Positions 18,422-28,220 of a stretch of 64,000 bases of DNA are shown here, one piece after another. A model generated the notes under the pieces. It saw only the letters and a program-made list of their open reading frames with translations. It ran no database searches and was not told where the DNA came from. This stretch comes from Desulfofustis sp. PB-SRB1. GTDB lineage: Bacteria > Desulfobacterota > Desulfobulbia > Desulfobulbales > Desulfocapsaceae. Where the stretch lies: assembly GCA_016722945.1 (NCBI GenBank), contig JAEQMT010000066.1:238249-302248 (forward strand), read 5' to 3'. The first letter of the stretch is position 1. Every line of letters begins with the position of its first letter. Made by a program: the position numbers and the translations under genes.

Positions 18422-18652
18422 ATGAGCTTTACCCCAGCGACGCCACTGGCCTCCGGCAAACTGAAAAAAGCGGTTGCCAACCTGGCCGAGCTTGTCGCCC
18501 AGCACCCCGAGAAAGAGCGAAAAACTTTAATACGGGAAATCGAGAGCAAATTTGATTTGACCCCCAGGGAGTGTGAATTTCTCGAAACCAGGTTCAGTGG
18601 AGATCCGGCAGCCAATGATGGTGAAGGAAGTACTCACGGCTCATGCGATTGA
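18422..18652 (+). CDS. Small hypothetical protein downstream of glgB
   Basis: The 76-residue product is not recognised. The ATG is preceded by GGGAGGG at a good distance (GGGAGGGTTGATATG), which argues that it is translated. Residues 10-60 look like two amphipathic helices rich in K, E and L, and the tail is acidic and polar, ending in GSCD. No signal peptide or membrane segment is seen. Its last 19 bases overlap the 3' end of the histidine kinase gene on the opposite strand. A role linked to glgB is only suggested by proximity. Confidence 0.55.
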   Translation: MSFTPATPLASGKLKKAVANLAELVAQHPEKERKTLIREIESKFDLTPRECEFLETRFSGDPAANDGEGSTHGSCD

Positions 18653-20487
18653 GGGCGTCTGAATACAATAGTTACGATCGTTCCGTGCTCTTGCTTACTG
18701 GTTATGGAAATGTTCCCGTTATGATCTTCGATTATCTTTTTTGAAAGGGCTAAGCCGAGCCCGGTACCCTCCTTTTTGGTGGAAAAATAAGGATCGAAGA
18801 CTTTTGGCAACACCTCGGCACCAATTCCGCAACCGCTATCACTGAACTCTATGCACACCCGCTCATCGACGATCTGTATAGATGTCCGGATCGTTCCGCC
18901 GCTGCCGGTAGCCTGAATCGCATTAAGCAATACATTGAGAAATACCTGAAGCAACTTATCCTTATCCGCTTCAATAGTGCACTCAGCCCCAGGAAGACTT
19001 TTTACCATCTCTATCCCCCCTGCCACCGCATCGTTAGAAACCAGCTCTACGGCCTGGAGAAGAACATCTCTGACATCGATTGTCTGCAGAGAGAGTGTCG
19101 ATGGACGGGCATAGGACAGCAATTCATCAATACTTCGGTTTAGTCTGTCGATCTCGGATATAAGCAGGGAAACAGTCTGCAGTGCATTCTCATCGTCTGC
19201 AATACGCTCTTTCAGGAGCAGGGTTATGCCTTTTATAGAACTCAATGGATTACGCAACTCATGGGCAACCCCAGCCGCCACCTTGCCAAGAGATGCGGCA
19301 TGCTCAAGGCGTCGCAACTCATCCTCCAAACTTCGTATTCTGCTCAGATCCTGAATCATCAGTACCTTCGTGGATGGTGAAGCGGGATGGGTATCCACCG
19401 TAAAACAGGTAAGATGTAAAAAGGCTGAACCGATATCTTCATGGTCGACAACCAGGTTTTTTTCCAGCATGACTGGTGTTCTATGTGCTTTTTCCACAAA
19501 ATCCATTAGAGCAGGCGGCAGGACATCTGCAGCAATACTCCCTATGAAACCCTCTTCAGGCAGCCTCAGCAGCAAACGCGCACTTTTATTGCAAGTTCTG
19601 ATTAAACCGCCACTGTCTGTTGCAAGTACTCCAAGGGGTAAGGCGTTGAGCAACTCTTCGGTAAAACTCCTCATATGGCTGAGCTGCCGTTGTGAACCAC
19701 GCCAGCCGGATAAGGTAAAGAGTGATAATATCCCGCCGGCCCCCACCAGCAGCAAGACAAGGGAGAGGATACCAATCTGAAAATACTGGCGACGCAGAGC
19801 CTCGACTAGACCATCAGCTTCCAGTTCAACCACAAGCAGAAAACGTTTATCGGCCAGGTAATTGCGGAACCGTTCAGTACCCGCTGCCATATCGTCTCGC
19901 CCGCTCATACGGCTGCCACGCATATAAGGGTTTGGCGGTGATGGTCGGAGCTCACGTCTTATTGGTAGCGGGGAAAAAAGAGATACAATCCGATAAAACT
20001 GCTCACCTGTCTTAGCATCTCTATCCATACCCTCCGCAATAATCTTACCCGGCGCCATATTCAATTCCAGTAGCGGCAGCAGCGATTGCAGGCTGAAATC
20101 TGTTGCCGACGGCAATTGATCGTTGTGGGCGATGACGGTTCCTGTTTCTTCTACCAGAAAGAGCGCTCTGATCTGATCATGTTCGGCACTGCTTGCAATA
20201 ACCCGCTGAATTGACTCGGACCAGTTGCCGAATTCACTATCCCGGCGCATCAGTGAGCGTCTCAATTCGGCCCGTGCCCCGGCCGCCACCACATTGAGAA
20301 TAGCCTTGCCCTCCTGGGAGAGGGTTCTCTTCATCAGGGACTGTTCACGCCGAACGTTGTTGAAGGCAAATACCCCGATAATAACAACCAGCAAGCCGCA
20401 CGCGGCGCCAAAAAGCCATGGAGAAAAGACCATGGCGCGACGTGGCAGTGAGGATGTACCCGTGGTATCGGAATGAGTCTTGGTCAT
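18634..20487 (-). CDS. Membrane-bound PAS sensor histidine kinase (ZraS/NtrB-like)
   Basis: Two-component sensor of 617 residues. Order: a membrane helix about residues 24-45, a periplasmic domain of about 190 residues, a second helix near 240-262, a PAS domain with ELLNALPLGVLATD, a short coiled linker, HisKA with the phospho-acceptor in GVAHELRNPLSSIKG, and HATPase with NAIQATG, DSGCGIG and GTGLGLALSKKI. This layout matches ZraS/AtoS-type kinases that pair with sigma-54 activators, but no response regulator is in the window, so it is an orphan here. An EamA transporter gene lies 16 bases upstream on the same strand. Confidence 0.9.
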   Translation of the reverse strand: MTKTHSDTTGTSSLPRRAMVFSPWLFGAACGLLVVIIGVFAFNNVRREQSLMKRTLSQEGKAILNVVAAGARAELRRSLMRRDSEFGNWSESIQRVIASSAEHDQIRALFLVEETGTVIAHNDQLPSATDFSLQSLLPLLELNMAPGKIIAEGMDRDAKTGEQFYRIVSLFSPLPIRRELRPSPPNPYMRGSRMSGRDDMAAGTERFRNYLADKRFLLVVELEADGLVEALRRQYFQIGILSLVLLLVGAGGILSLFTLSGWRGSQRQLSHMRSFTEELLNALPLGVLATDSGGLIRTCNKSARLLLRLPEEGFIGSIAADVLPPALMDFVEKAHRTPVMLEKNLVVDHEDIGSAFLHLTCFTVDTHPASPSTKVLMIQDLSRIRSLEDELRRLEHAASLGKVAAGVAHELRNPLSSIKGITLLLKERIADDENALQTVSLLISEIDRLNRSIDELLSYARPSTLSLQTIDVRDVLLQAVELVSNDAVAGGIEMVKSLPGAECTIEADKDKLLQVFLNVLLNAIQATGSGGTIRTSIQIVDERVCIEFSDSGCGIGAEVLPKVFDPYFSTKKEGTGLGLALSKKIIEDHNGNISITSKQEHGTIVTIVFRRPQSHEP

Positions 20488-20503
20488 GATCTATCAGATA
20501 GTC

Positions 20504-21412
20504 CTAGCTGCTACCTGCCGGGTCTTTACGGCGAGAACGAGTAAGTGTCGATTGTAAAATTACTCCGGCAACAATGAAGCTTAAACCGATAACTGAAGAA
20601 CCAAGAATATCTTCGCCGACGAGATAATGGATAAAAATCAGTGACAAGAAGGGTGAGAAGAAAATGAGATTGGCAATTTTGATGGTCGACCTTGTGGATT
20701 TCATGGCGAGCAGCCACAAAATGAAGGCAAACCCCATCTCACAGCACCCCACATAGCATGCGCCTGCCAATCCCTGCCATGAAACAAAACTTGCTTCACC
20801 GGTCAAAAGTAGCACTATCCCGGCAACGGGAAGTGCACAGATAAAATTCATCAACAGGCCGACCACCGGATCACGTCCATCTTTCGTATTGAACAGCCAA
20901 TACAGTGCCCAGACCAGTGTGGAGGCAAGTGCCAGAATCAGACCGCCGGGATTGGTAAAGGAGAATGAGCCGATATCTCCTTTGGTTGCAATGATATACA
21001 CGCCGCTATAGCTGATCAGAATGGAAATGAGCTCCATACGACTGATCCGGTGACCAAGCAGAGGCACCGAGAGCAGTGAAAGGGTCACCGCCCAGGTATA
21101 ATTAATCGGCTGCGCCTGCTGGGCTGGTAACAGATCGTAGGCTTTAAAAAGAAGCAGATAGTAAAGAAATGGATTGAGAAAACCAAACATAAGCCCCTTA
21201 CGCCACTCTCCAAGGTTCGCCCTTCTGAGCAGTATGAGCTTGTTCTGGCATACAACCACCAGCAAGAGGGCCGCACACGAAAACAGACTGGCGTAAAAGA
21301 GTAATGCAACCGGGGAGAGATAGACAAGGCTCAGCTTAAAGGCGCTGGCAACCGTCGACCACATCAAGACTGCCGATAAAGCATACAGATAGGCCCGGTA
21401 TTGTCTGTCCAT
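20504..21412 (-). CDS. EamA/DMT-family transporter
   Basis: Inner-membrane carrier of 302 residues with about ten hydrophobic helices in two EamA repeats; the first starts MWSTVASAFKLSL and the second covers GGLILALASTLVWALYWLFN. Members export amino acids, nucleosides or other small metabolites, and the substrate cannot be predicted. Basic residues after the last helix (RSRRK) fit a cytoplasmic C-terminus. It is 16 bases from the histidine kinase gene, so the two probably share a transcript. Confidence 0.9.
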   Translation of the reverse strand: MDRQYRAYLYALSAVLMWSTVASAFKLSLVYLSPVALLFYASLFSCAALLLVVVCQNKLILLRRANLGEWRKGLMFGFLNPFLYYLLLFKAYDLLPAQQAQPINYTWAVTLSLLSVPLLGHRISRMELISILISYSGVYIIATKGDIGSFSFTNPGGLILALASTLVWALYWLFNTKDGRDPVVGLLMNFICALPVAGIVLLLTGEASFVSWQGLAGACYVGCCEMGFAFILWLLAMKSTRSTIKIANLIFFSPFLSLIFIHYLVGEDILGSSVIGLSFIVAGVILQSTLTRSRRKDPAGSS

Positions 21413-21518
21413 TACGAAAAGATACCTATCTGTTTATCAGGGTGTTGCTAACTTTTGAGGGTTACCTTAAAGAACCAGAGAGTGCCGGCCCTTATAACTC
21501 TTTGACATGCCGAGGGGT

Positions 21519-22736
21519 TCAGCCTGTTTGCAGCGGCAGGAAATGATCTTCAATGTAGTCAAACATCAATTCAGCCGTCTTCTCTTTGGAGGTAAGAGGA
21601 AGCGGTGTCGCCCCTTTTTTGTGGACAAGCGTAACCTGATTGGTGTCGGCGCCAAACCCGGTGGACGGAGAAACAATACTGTTAACCGCAATAAGATGAC
21701 AGTTTTTTTGGACTAATTTTCTTCTTGCTTCGCTTTCAAGATTTTCACTCTCAGCCGCAAAGCCTATCAATATTTGGTGGTTCATGTCACAGCGTCGACC
21801 AAGTTCGGCAAGGATGTCTGCTGTCGGCTCCAACTCAACGACATATGTCGCATCTTGTTTTTTTATTTTTTGAGCAGATTGATGTTTGGCACGAAAATCA
21901 GCCACCGCGGCACCTTTGATGATAATCGACGACTGCTGGTAGCGCGACATGACGGTGTCATGCATCTCTTGCGCCGTTTCCACCTCGACCAATTCGATCC
22001 CGGGAAAAGAGGGCAAAGTTGTTGGCCCGCTGATAAGGGTAACGGCAGCTCCTCGATAAAACGCCTCCAGCGCCAGGGCATAGCCCATCTTTCCTGAGGA
22101 GCGGTTGCTCAGATATCGAGCCGGATCAAGATGCTCACGTGTGGGGCCGGCGGTTACCAGAACATGGTGCCCGGCAAGCGTGCTGTCGGTAAGTATTCGA
22201 AGCACATACTTCGATACAATCTCCCATGTCGGCAGACGACCGGGACCGAAATCGCCACAGGCCATAGCCCCGGTTTCCGGTTCAACAATTTCATAACCAT
22301 ACTCGCGTAAGAGGGCAATGTTGTTGCGGGTAGCTCGATGTTCATACATTTTGACGTTCATGGCCGGACAGACAATGATCGGGATAGTCGCCGCCAGAAT
22401 CGAGGTCGTAACAAGGTTATCGGCCTGGCCGCCGGCAAGATGAGCGATGGTATTGGCGGTGGCCGGTGCAACCAGCAGACAATCCGCCTCCCGGCCAAGA
22501 CTTATATGAGAGATTCGGCCCGATCTTTCGGCCGTGAACATATCGTCAAACACGGCGCGTCCGGTCAAACTGCTGAACGTCAAAGGAGAGATGAATTGCT
22601 TGGCGGCCTCGGTCATAACAACATCGACCACCGCCTGCTCTTTAACAAGTGAACTTGCCCAGCCGGCCACCTTGTAGGCGGCTATGCCGCCGGTTACCGC
22701 AATGACGATATGTTTGTTCGAAAAAGAGTGGGCCAT
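21519..22736 (-). CDS. coaBC: Bifunctional phosphopantothenoylcysteine decarboxylase/synthetase
   Basis: Carries out two steps of coenzyme A synthesis: CTP-dependent ligation of cysteine to 4'-phosphopantothenate (CoaB) and decarboxylation by an FMN flavoprotein (CoaC). The N-terminal CoaC half has VTGGIAAYKV, the HISLG active-site histidine region and CPAMNVKMYEH; the CoaB half has VLVTAGPTREHLDPARYLSN and FAAES. I place the start at the ATG at 22736; an in-frame TTG at 22745 is less likely. It is the last gene of the run beginning with the glycan operon, 27 bases after the WbaP-type gene. Confidence 0.96.
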   Translation of the reverse strand: MAHSFSNKHIVIAVTGGIAAYKVAGWASSLVKEQAVVDVVMTEAAKQFISPLTFSSLTGRAVFDDMFTAERSGRISHISLGREADCLLVAPATANTIAHLAGGQADNLVTTSILAATIPIIVCPAMNVKMYEHRATRNNIALLREYGYEIVEPETGAMACGDFGPGRLPTWEIVSKYVLRILTDSTLAGHHVLVTAGPTREHLDPARYLSNRSSGKMGYALALEAFYRGAAVTLISGPTTLPSFPGIELVEVETAQEMHDTVMSRYQQSSIIIKGAAVADFRAKHQSAQKIKKQDATYVVELEPTADILAELGRRCDMNHQILIGFAAESENLESEARRKLVQKNCHLIAVNSIVSPSTGFGADTNQVTLVHKKGATPLPLTSKEKTAELMFDYIEDHFLPLQTG

Positions 22737-22763
22737 GGCATCCAATTATATTTAAGGTTGGTG

Positions 22764-24173
22764 CTAATAGGCTCCATTTCGGCTGAACATGATGTAGATA
22801 GTCCGAGCAATTATCTTAATATCGGTCCACAGCGAGTAGTTCAGAATGTACCAGTCGTCAAGCTCCACACGCTCCTGATAATCATCGATGTCGGATCGCC
22901 TGCCCACCTGCCACGGACCCGTTATTCCCGGCTTCATGGAGCAATATCGACCGGCTGATTCCCGATAAAAGTACTCAAGCTCTTTTCCCACGATAGGGCG
23001 AGCCCCGACGACACTCATCTCGCCTCGCAGAACGTTGATAAACTGCGGGAACTCATCGAGACTGGTACGTCGCAAAAAACGGCCGATACGCGTTACCCGT
23101 GGATCATTTTTTATCTTATAGGTACGCTCCCACTCTTCTTTAAGTGCCGGGTTGTCGGCAAGCAGATCCGCTAACTCCCGGTCGGCATTGACTCGCATGG
23201 TGCGAAATTTGAGGCAATTAAACGTCTTGCCGGCGGCGGTGACTCGGGTATGTCGATAAATTATCGGGCCGCCGTCCTCAACCTTTATCAGCAAGGCAAT
23301 AAGTGCCAGTAATGGCCAGCTGAACAAAAGTACCATACCCGCAAAGGCAATATCAAACCCACGTTTCCAGTCAGTATTGGGGTTAAAATTCAAAATCAGC
23401 AGCTTTCCCAGAGATTGTAATTCGGCATGATGGAGACCGAAGAGATAGAGATCGGGAATGAGAAAAATCCGGGCGCCAAGAGATCGACACTCACGTAAAA
23501 TAGTGAAAATTTTCTTCTCAGCCCGCATGGGCAGGGCGATATAGACATAATCTACATCATGGAGTTTGAGGTATTGGGCCAATTCAGAAATCTCCCCCAG
23601 CACCGGTTTGTCCATAACCGAAAGACCGGGTGAATGGGTGATTTTGTCATCAAAAAAACCCATTATTTCAATGCCTGCCCAGGGAATCGTCTCCAACTCC
23701 TTTACCAGGTTCATGCCTAAATCACCTGCCCCGGCAATGACTGCTCGACGAATATTTTTCCCCCGTGCTCGAACATACCTGAGAATTTTGCGGGCGATGA
23801 TGTGTACGCAGAAAATGAGCAGCGGGGTAAAAATCGACCAGATGAGAAAAACCGCCCGGGAATAAGCAATGGAAATCTTGAAAATGAAAAAATAAAAGAG
23901 CAGCGGGCCGATCACCGCCCCCCATGCCTTGGCAATGGCGATAAATTCCATGTACAGCTGCCAGCCCCGCCATGACCGGTAGAGCTGAAATGACTGAAAA
24001 CTTATGAGACACAAGACAAAGGTGATGGCCGCCAGTCTTGTGTAATAGATATTCCATTCAACGTGATACCAGCCGACCAGCAAGGCGAGAAAGCCGATGA
24101 CAAGCAGGCAATCCAGAAGGTAGAGCAACTTGGCGATAAAAGAGCTCTGCTCGCGTAGACTGGTATTGATCAT
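22764..24173 (-). CDS. WbaP-type undecaprenyl-phosphate sugar-1-phosphate transferase
   Basis: Polyprenol phosphate hexose-1-phosphate transferase that starts repeat-unit assembly on undecaprenyl phosphate. The 469-residue protein has four to five N-terminal membrane helices, a middle Rossmann-like region ([19 protein letters not shown]) and the C-terminal catalytic domain with [31 protein letters not shown] and PGITGPWQV. The long linker and 'long' class fit WbaP-like enzymes for galactose-1-phosphate or a related sugar. It follows three GT2 genes and is 6 bases from the nearest one, so it belongs to the same operon. Confidence 0.92.
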   Translation of the reverse strand: MINTSLREQSSFIAKLLYLLDCLLVIGFLALLVGWYHVEWNIYYTRLAAITFVLCLISFQSFQLYRSWRGWQLYMEFIAIAKAWGAVIGPLLFYFFIFKISIAYSRAVFLIWSIFTPLLIFCVHIIARKILRYVRARGKNIRRAVIAGAGDLGMNLVKELETIPWAGIEIMGFFDDKITHSPGLSVMDKPVLGEISELAQYLKLHDVDYVYIALPMRAEKKIFTILRECRSLGARIFLIPDLYLFGLHHAELQSLGKLLILNFNPNTDWKRGFDIAFAGMVLLFSWPLLALIALLIKVEDGGPIIYRHTRVTAAGKTFNCLKFRTMRVNADRELADLLADNPALKEEWERTYKIKNDPRVTRIGRFLRRTSLDEFPQFINVLRGEMSVVGARPIVGKELEYFYRESAGRYCSMKPGITGPWQVGRRSDIDDYQERVELDDWYILNYSLWTDIKIIARTIYIMFSRNGAY

Positions 24174-24179
24174 GATGGG

Positions 24180-25139
24180 TTAGGTGTGGGACTCACCTTT
24201 TTTTAGTGATGACCGCTTTCGCCACCAGCCTCTGTTTAAGCTGAGCCGGACGGCAAGAGATGTAGGCAGGTACGAATATAACCTTCCCAGCCGATATCCG
24301 CCAAACTTTGCCGCCACTCTTACTATGAACTCGGCAATCACGCCATAATTTCGCGAACCGAGAAGATAGTGGATACCTGAGATGATATATGCGCTACCGG
24401 CACCGCCGCTCCCGCCGTAGGTCTTAAGCAGCCAGCTTTCAGATTGATGAAAGACGCCGATATCAAAATAGCGCCTGAACTCTTCACCAATGGTATAGTT
24501 GTGAGAATGATAGATGTGAGCATCTGCCACATATTTAATTTTTCCTCCCCTTGCCAGGAGCCTAGCAGCAGCATGGGTATCCTCGCCGAAAATGAGATTT
24601 TCCTTGAAATACCCCACCTTCTCTAACGCTTTTTTGCGGTAGGCGGCACATGAATTTGAGAGAAATATGGTTCGCAGCCCCAACCTTTCACAATCAGCCA
24701 GTGATCTGATTTCAGTCCTGGGGGGATAATTGAACAGCCGCAGATGCGAGGCTATGGTGGTGGCGCCCGGTGCCGGCAACTGCCGCGCATATGTCGCGAC
24801 AATCTTGTCATCTTCGGTAAATGACTTGATGAGGTGCTCGACCACCTGATCCCCAACAAAAACGACATCCTGGGTCACAAACAAAACGATATCTCCCGCG
24901 GCCCGCCGTGCCGCCGCAGTCCGGGTCGTACCATGATCAAACTCGTCGGGATCGATCACCGTTACCTTGGCGCCGGTTTGTTCAGCGATGGTAACCGTTT
25001 CATCTGAAGATGAAGAATCAACCACCATCATTTCATCCGGCAGTACCGTCTGAATCGACAGGGATGCGAACAAATCCCGGAGGGTGGCGGCGCCGTTACG
25101 GGTAGGTATGATGATTGACAGGCGCACGGATAAAAACAC
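24180..25139 (-). CDS. Glycosyltransferase family 2, rhamnosyltransferase-like
   Basis: GT-A fold enzyme of 319 residues. It begins LSIIIPTRNGAATLRDL and has VVDSSSSDET; the usual DxD position reads TQDVVF, a variant common in bacterial rhamnosyltransferases. Further features are NSCAAYRKKALEKVG and FGEDTHAAARL. The start is GTG, and a GTG four codons later is also possible. The C-terminal part is basic and may lie on the membrane. Donor and acceptor are not predictable, but an O-antigen or exopolysaccharide role follows from its neighbours. Confidence 0.88.
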   Translation of the reverse strand: MFLSVRLSIIIPTRNGAATLRDLFASLSIQTVLPDEMMVVDSSSSDETVTIAEQTGAKVTVIDPDEFDHGTTRTAAARRAAGDIVLFVTQDVVFVGDQVVEHLIKSFTEDDKIVATYARQLPAPGATTIASHLRLFNYPPRTEIRSLADCERLGLRTIFLSNSCAAYRKKALEKVGYFKENLIFGEDTHAAARLLARGGKIKYVADAHIYHSHNYTIGEEFRRYFDIGVFHQSESWLLKTYGGSGGAGSAYIISGIHYLLGSRNYGVIAEFIVRVAAKFGGYRLGRLYSYLPTSLAVRLSLNRGWWRKRSSLKKGESHT

Positions 25140-25159
25140 TCGTTGGTATCAGTTGTTAC

Positions 25160-26011
25160 TCACTGATCACCAAGTTTTACCACAAGATATTTGAAAAGAG
25201 CATAGACAACATAGGGGGAACGGTGTTTACCTGTGAGCAGGAGTTCGTTTCTTGCCGCCAGCAGCCGCCAGGCGCGGCCAACCTGCCTTCGGTCGGGGTA
25301 CCAGCCCCGACAATGCAACCCCCTCATCGTTGGTTCATAACGCAGTCGCCAGCCGTTTCTGCGCAAGCGCAGGGATAAATCGATGTCTTCTTTGTACATA
25401 AAAAACGATTCGTCAAAGACCGTTGGAAAATATGACCTGACGGCATTGATGCGACAGAAAAGAAATGCTCCGCATAAAGCCGGGGCATCGGCGCTTTCAC
25501 CATACCTGTTCACCTCTTTGCTCCCCTGTCCCCGATCATACCAGCGGCCGTACCAGGTTCGATAGATACCGGCTGAGTCAATCCGGCCCGTCTCCCTATC
25601 CGATGTAATATCATATCCCATCAGCAGCCCCGAGCATACGCCGATGCGGGAATTTTCTTCTAGCAGGCTCTTGCCGATTGCCAGACAAGCAGGCTCGAGA
25701 AAGACATCAGGGTTGAGAAATACAACATAGCCTGCATCCGCGCTGAGGTAGTGAATACCACAATTATTAGCCGCCCCGTAACCGATATTGTCATAGCGTC
25801 TGACCAGGTGAAGGTGATCGTTTTCATATCTTTCAAGATAGCCGCACTCAGAAGATCCGCTGTCAATTATTATAATGCGCGATGGAGAAAGCGACTGGGC
25901 ATAGAGAGACTGTAGACATCTCTCAAGAACCGCATGCGATTCATGGGTAACGATGATGATATTGATGGAATTTTCAGTATCTCTATGGTGGATGGCAGAG
26001 GCCGGGGACAT
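25160..26011 (-). CDS. Glycosyltransferase family 2 (WbbL-like)
   Basis: 283-residue GT-A enzyme. It opens with INIIIVTHESHAVLERCL, has IIIDSGSSECGYLE for the nucleotide site, NNCGIHYL, and VVFLNPDVFLEP as the DxD-type metal site. The later ALCGAFLFCRINAVRSY and YKEDIDLSLRLR match the rhamnosyltransferase subgroup represented by WbbL. Its ATG overlaps the upstream GT2 stop as TGATG, indicating translational coupling. Confidence 0.88.
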   Translation of the reverse strand: MSPASAIHHRDTENSINIIIVTHESHAVLERCLQSLYAQSLSPSRIIIIDSGSSECGYLERYENDHLHLVRRYDNIGYGAANNCGIHYLSADAGYVVFLNPDVFLEPACLAIGKSLLEENSRIGVCSGLLMGYDITSDRETGRIDSAGIYRTWYGRWYDRGQGSKEVNRYGESADAPALCGAFLFCRINAVRSYFPTVFDESFFMYKEDIDLSLRLRRNGWRLRYEPTMRGLHCRGWYPDRRQVGRAWRLLAARNELLLTGKHRSPYVVYALFKYLVVKLGDQ

Positions 26012-27060
26012 CAGCAGAAGATCCGCAGATAGAGGTGTAACAGAACATTTGTACGGTTGTGCTGCCGCCTTCTCATCATAATCGAGTAGATTGCCTCTCG
26101 CTCCGCATCAATACAGGCGCGCACCAGTTGCCTGCTGCTTAGTATCGATGTAGACTTGATGCTTTTTCTTTTGCCTATCATCGCGCCCAGGTACCGAATA
26201 CTTTCGACAATCCCTGCGATATATGAGCTGAAATGACCTTTTTTGATCACAAAAACCAACCAGAAAAACTGATACACAAGAAACGCCGGTAAAAACCATA
26301 TAAACAGGCGGACAGAAACATGCTTGATAATAACAAACACATTATTTCGGGTCGAAAGACGTATGGTAAAGGGGTTTATGGTTGATCCGGACGTTGCACT
26401 GCCTATATGATAGACGACCGCATCCGGAATATAACAACATTTAACCCCCGCTCTTTTGGCCCGTATATTGAAGTCAACATCTTCAAGATAGGCAAAGAAA
26501 TCTTCGTCAAAGGTACCAATTTTATTAAACAGTGAAAGACGATAGAGGCCGGCGCCCGCGCATGCGCCGAACACTTCACGCCGCATAGCATATGGTGTCT
26601 TGTCATATTCGCCTGTTCCCAACCGGTAGCCGACGCCTCCGCGCAATACTGAATCGCCAGCCCCATCGATCATAGTACGATCATGATACGACATCATTTT
26701 TAAGGCAAACATGTCATATTCATTTTGCCGGAAACATCTTTCATTCATAGTTTCCAGGCAACGCGGATGGAGTTGGGTATCGTTGTTTAATAAAAAAACC
26801 CAGGCAGTGTCGGCATGTGAAATACCGGCATTTATCGCCGCGCTGAATCCAAGATTATCTGGCAAGGCGACAATCTGTACCCGCGGGTAGTGTTTTTGCA
26901 AAAAAGCGCGGGAATCATCCGTTGAACCATTGTCGACAACGATGATCGGCGGGCATGGAACGGATTGCCGCAACAGGGAGTCAAGACAGGGAGCAAGAAA
27001 ATCCTTACCGTTCCAATTAGGGATGACTACGGTGAGATTTTCACGCTTCTTTTCCTGCAT
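26011..27060 (-). CDS. Glycosyltransferase family 2 with C-terminal membrane segment
   Basis: 349-residue GT-A enzyme: LTVVIPNWNGKDFLAPCLD, VVDNGSTDDSRAF, VFLLNNDTQLHP (metal site), GACAGAGLYRLSLF and YLEDVDFNIRA are all present. A hydrophobic stretch around residues 250-275 probably anchors the protein to the inner membrane. It is the first of three consecutive GT2 genes and its stop overlaps the start of the next. Upstream lies dispersed repeat copy C. Confidence 0.88.
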   Translation of the reverse strand: MQEKKRENLTVVIPNWNGKDFLAPCLDSLLRQSVPCPPIIVVDNGSTDDSRAFLQKHYPRVQIVALPDNLGFSAAINAGISHADTAWVFLLNNDTQLHPRCLETMNERCFRQNEYDMFALKMMSYHDRTMIDGAGDSVLRGGVGYRLGTGEYDKTPYAMRREVFGACAGAGLYRLSLFNKIGTFDEDFFAYLEDVDFNIRAKRAGVKCCYIPDAVVYHIGSATSGSTINPFTIRLSTRNNVFVIIKHVSVRLFIWFLPAFLVYQFFWLVFVIKKGHFSSYIAGIVESIRYLGAMIGKRKSIKSTSILSSRQLVRACIDAEREAIYSIMMRRRQHNRTNVLLHLYLRIFC

Positions 27061-27088
27061 AACAAAAAGTCTTATCTGTTAAGATGAT

Positions 27089-27228
27089 GGCAACCTTAAA
27101 AAATGGGCTTTTCACCCAACCTTATCGTCACTCAATAGATGTTATCCTGTCAATATCAGTTATATGCCTACGGTGCCAAGTTCCTTGACTCGATCTTGAA
27201 CGGAAAAATTCATTATTCTAGGTCGCCC
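27089..27228 (+). repeat. MITE-like ~140-bp dispersed repeat, copy C
   Basis: Between two glycosyltransferase genes, in the same orientation as copies D and F. Retained blocks include GGCAACCTTAAAAAATGGGC, CACCCAACCTTATCG, ATATCAGTTATATGCCT and CGATCTTGAACGGAAAAATT. Its right end overlaps the last codons of the GtrB-like gene, so it supplies that protein's C-terminus and stop codon. Confidence 0.75.
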
Positions 27229-28190
27229 GATCTGTATACATTTCTGATAAAATATATCGGCTTTTGCTGAGATTCATGGTAGGTGCGCGCCTGCAGTTCT
27301 GCGATCAGGCCGATGGAAATAAGTTGTATACCGATAAATATCAATAAAACGGCAAGCAGCAGCAGCGGTCTGTCGCCCATCGGGATGCTAAAAAATTGGC
27401 GCTGAATTGTCATAATCAGTGCGATCAAAAACCCGATGGTCCCACTGACAAAGCCAAGAAGACCAAACACCTGAATCGGTCTGGTGGCATAGCTCAATAA
27501 AAATTTCACCGTGATCAGATCGAGAATAACCCGAATCGTCCGTGAGATCCCATATTTTGAGGTGCCATACTTACGTGGCCGATGGTTGACCTGAACCTCG
27601 GTAAATGAAATCCCCATTCCTGAGGCAATGGCCGGGATAAATCGGTGCATTTCACCGTAGAGCCTGATGTTTTTTACTACCTCACTGCGAAATGCCTTGA
27701 GGGTGCAGCCATAATCGTGCAGCGCGACACTGGTTGTCAGAGATATTATTTTGTTGGCTAAAATTGAAGGTAATTTCCTGCTGAAATACGGATCTTTTCT
27801 CTGGTAACGCCACCCTGTTACGACATCATACCCCTGCTCGATGTTTTCCAACAGCAGCGGTATATCATGAGGGTCATTTTGTAAATCACCATCCATGGTG
27901 ATAATGATGTCGCCGGAAGAATAATCAAAACCTGCCGACATGGCAGCCGTCTGGCCAAAATTTTTGCGAAATGAAAGCAGTATAACATCCTTGTCTTCGT
28001 GCTGTATTGATTCCAACTTCGCAAGCGATGCATCAGTGCTGCCGTCATCAATAAAGATAATTTCATGCTCATACCGCTCTTGCTCCTTGAGTATCGGCTT
28101 GAGCTCTGAGTAAAGGGGATCAACGTTATCCTCCTCATTGAAAATCGGTATGATGACGGAGATCCGTTTAACCTCATTTGCTGTATCCAT
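27213..28190 (-). CDS. Polyprenyl-phosphate glycosyltransferase (GtrB/DPM1-like GT2)
   Basis: GT2 enzyme that transfers a hexose from a nucleotide sugar to undecaprenyl phosphate. It has ISVIIPIFNEEDNV, FIDDGSTDASL, TMDGDLQNDP (DxD) and CTLKAFRSEVVK, followed by two C-terminal membrane helices (LLGFVSGTIGFLIALIM and LLLAVLLIFIGIQLISIG), the GtrB architecture. I chose the ATG at 28190 (325 residues) over an in-frame TTG at 28202. The gene is flanked by two direct copies of the dispersed repeat, and its stop codon lies in one of them. Confidence 0.9.
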   Translation of the reverse strand: MDTANEVKRISVIIPIFNEEDNVDPLYSELKPILKEQERYEHEIIFIDDGSTDASLAKLESIQHEDKDVILLSFRKNFGQTAAMSAGFDYSSGDIIITMDGDLQNDPHDIPLLLENIEQGYDVVTGWRYQRKDPYFSRKLPSILANKIISLTTSVALHDYGCTLKAFRSEVVKNIRLYGEMHRFIPAIASGMGISFTEVQVNHRPRKYGTSKYGISRTIRVILDLITVKFLLSYATRPIQVFGLLGFVSGTIGFLIALIMTIQRQFFSIPMGDRPLLLLAVLLIFIGIQLISIGLIAELQARTYHESQQKPIYFIRNVYRSGDLE

Positions 28191-28220
28191 AGTTTTATTC
28201 AATCAGCTGTGTCGATACTT

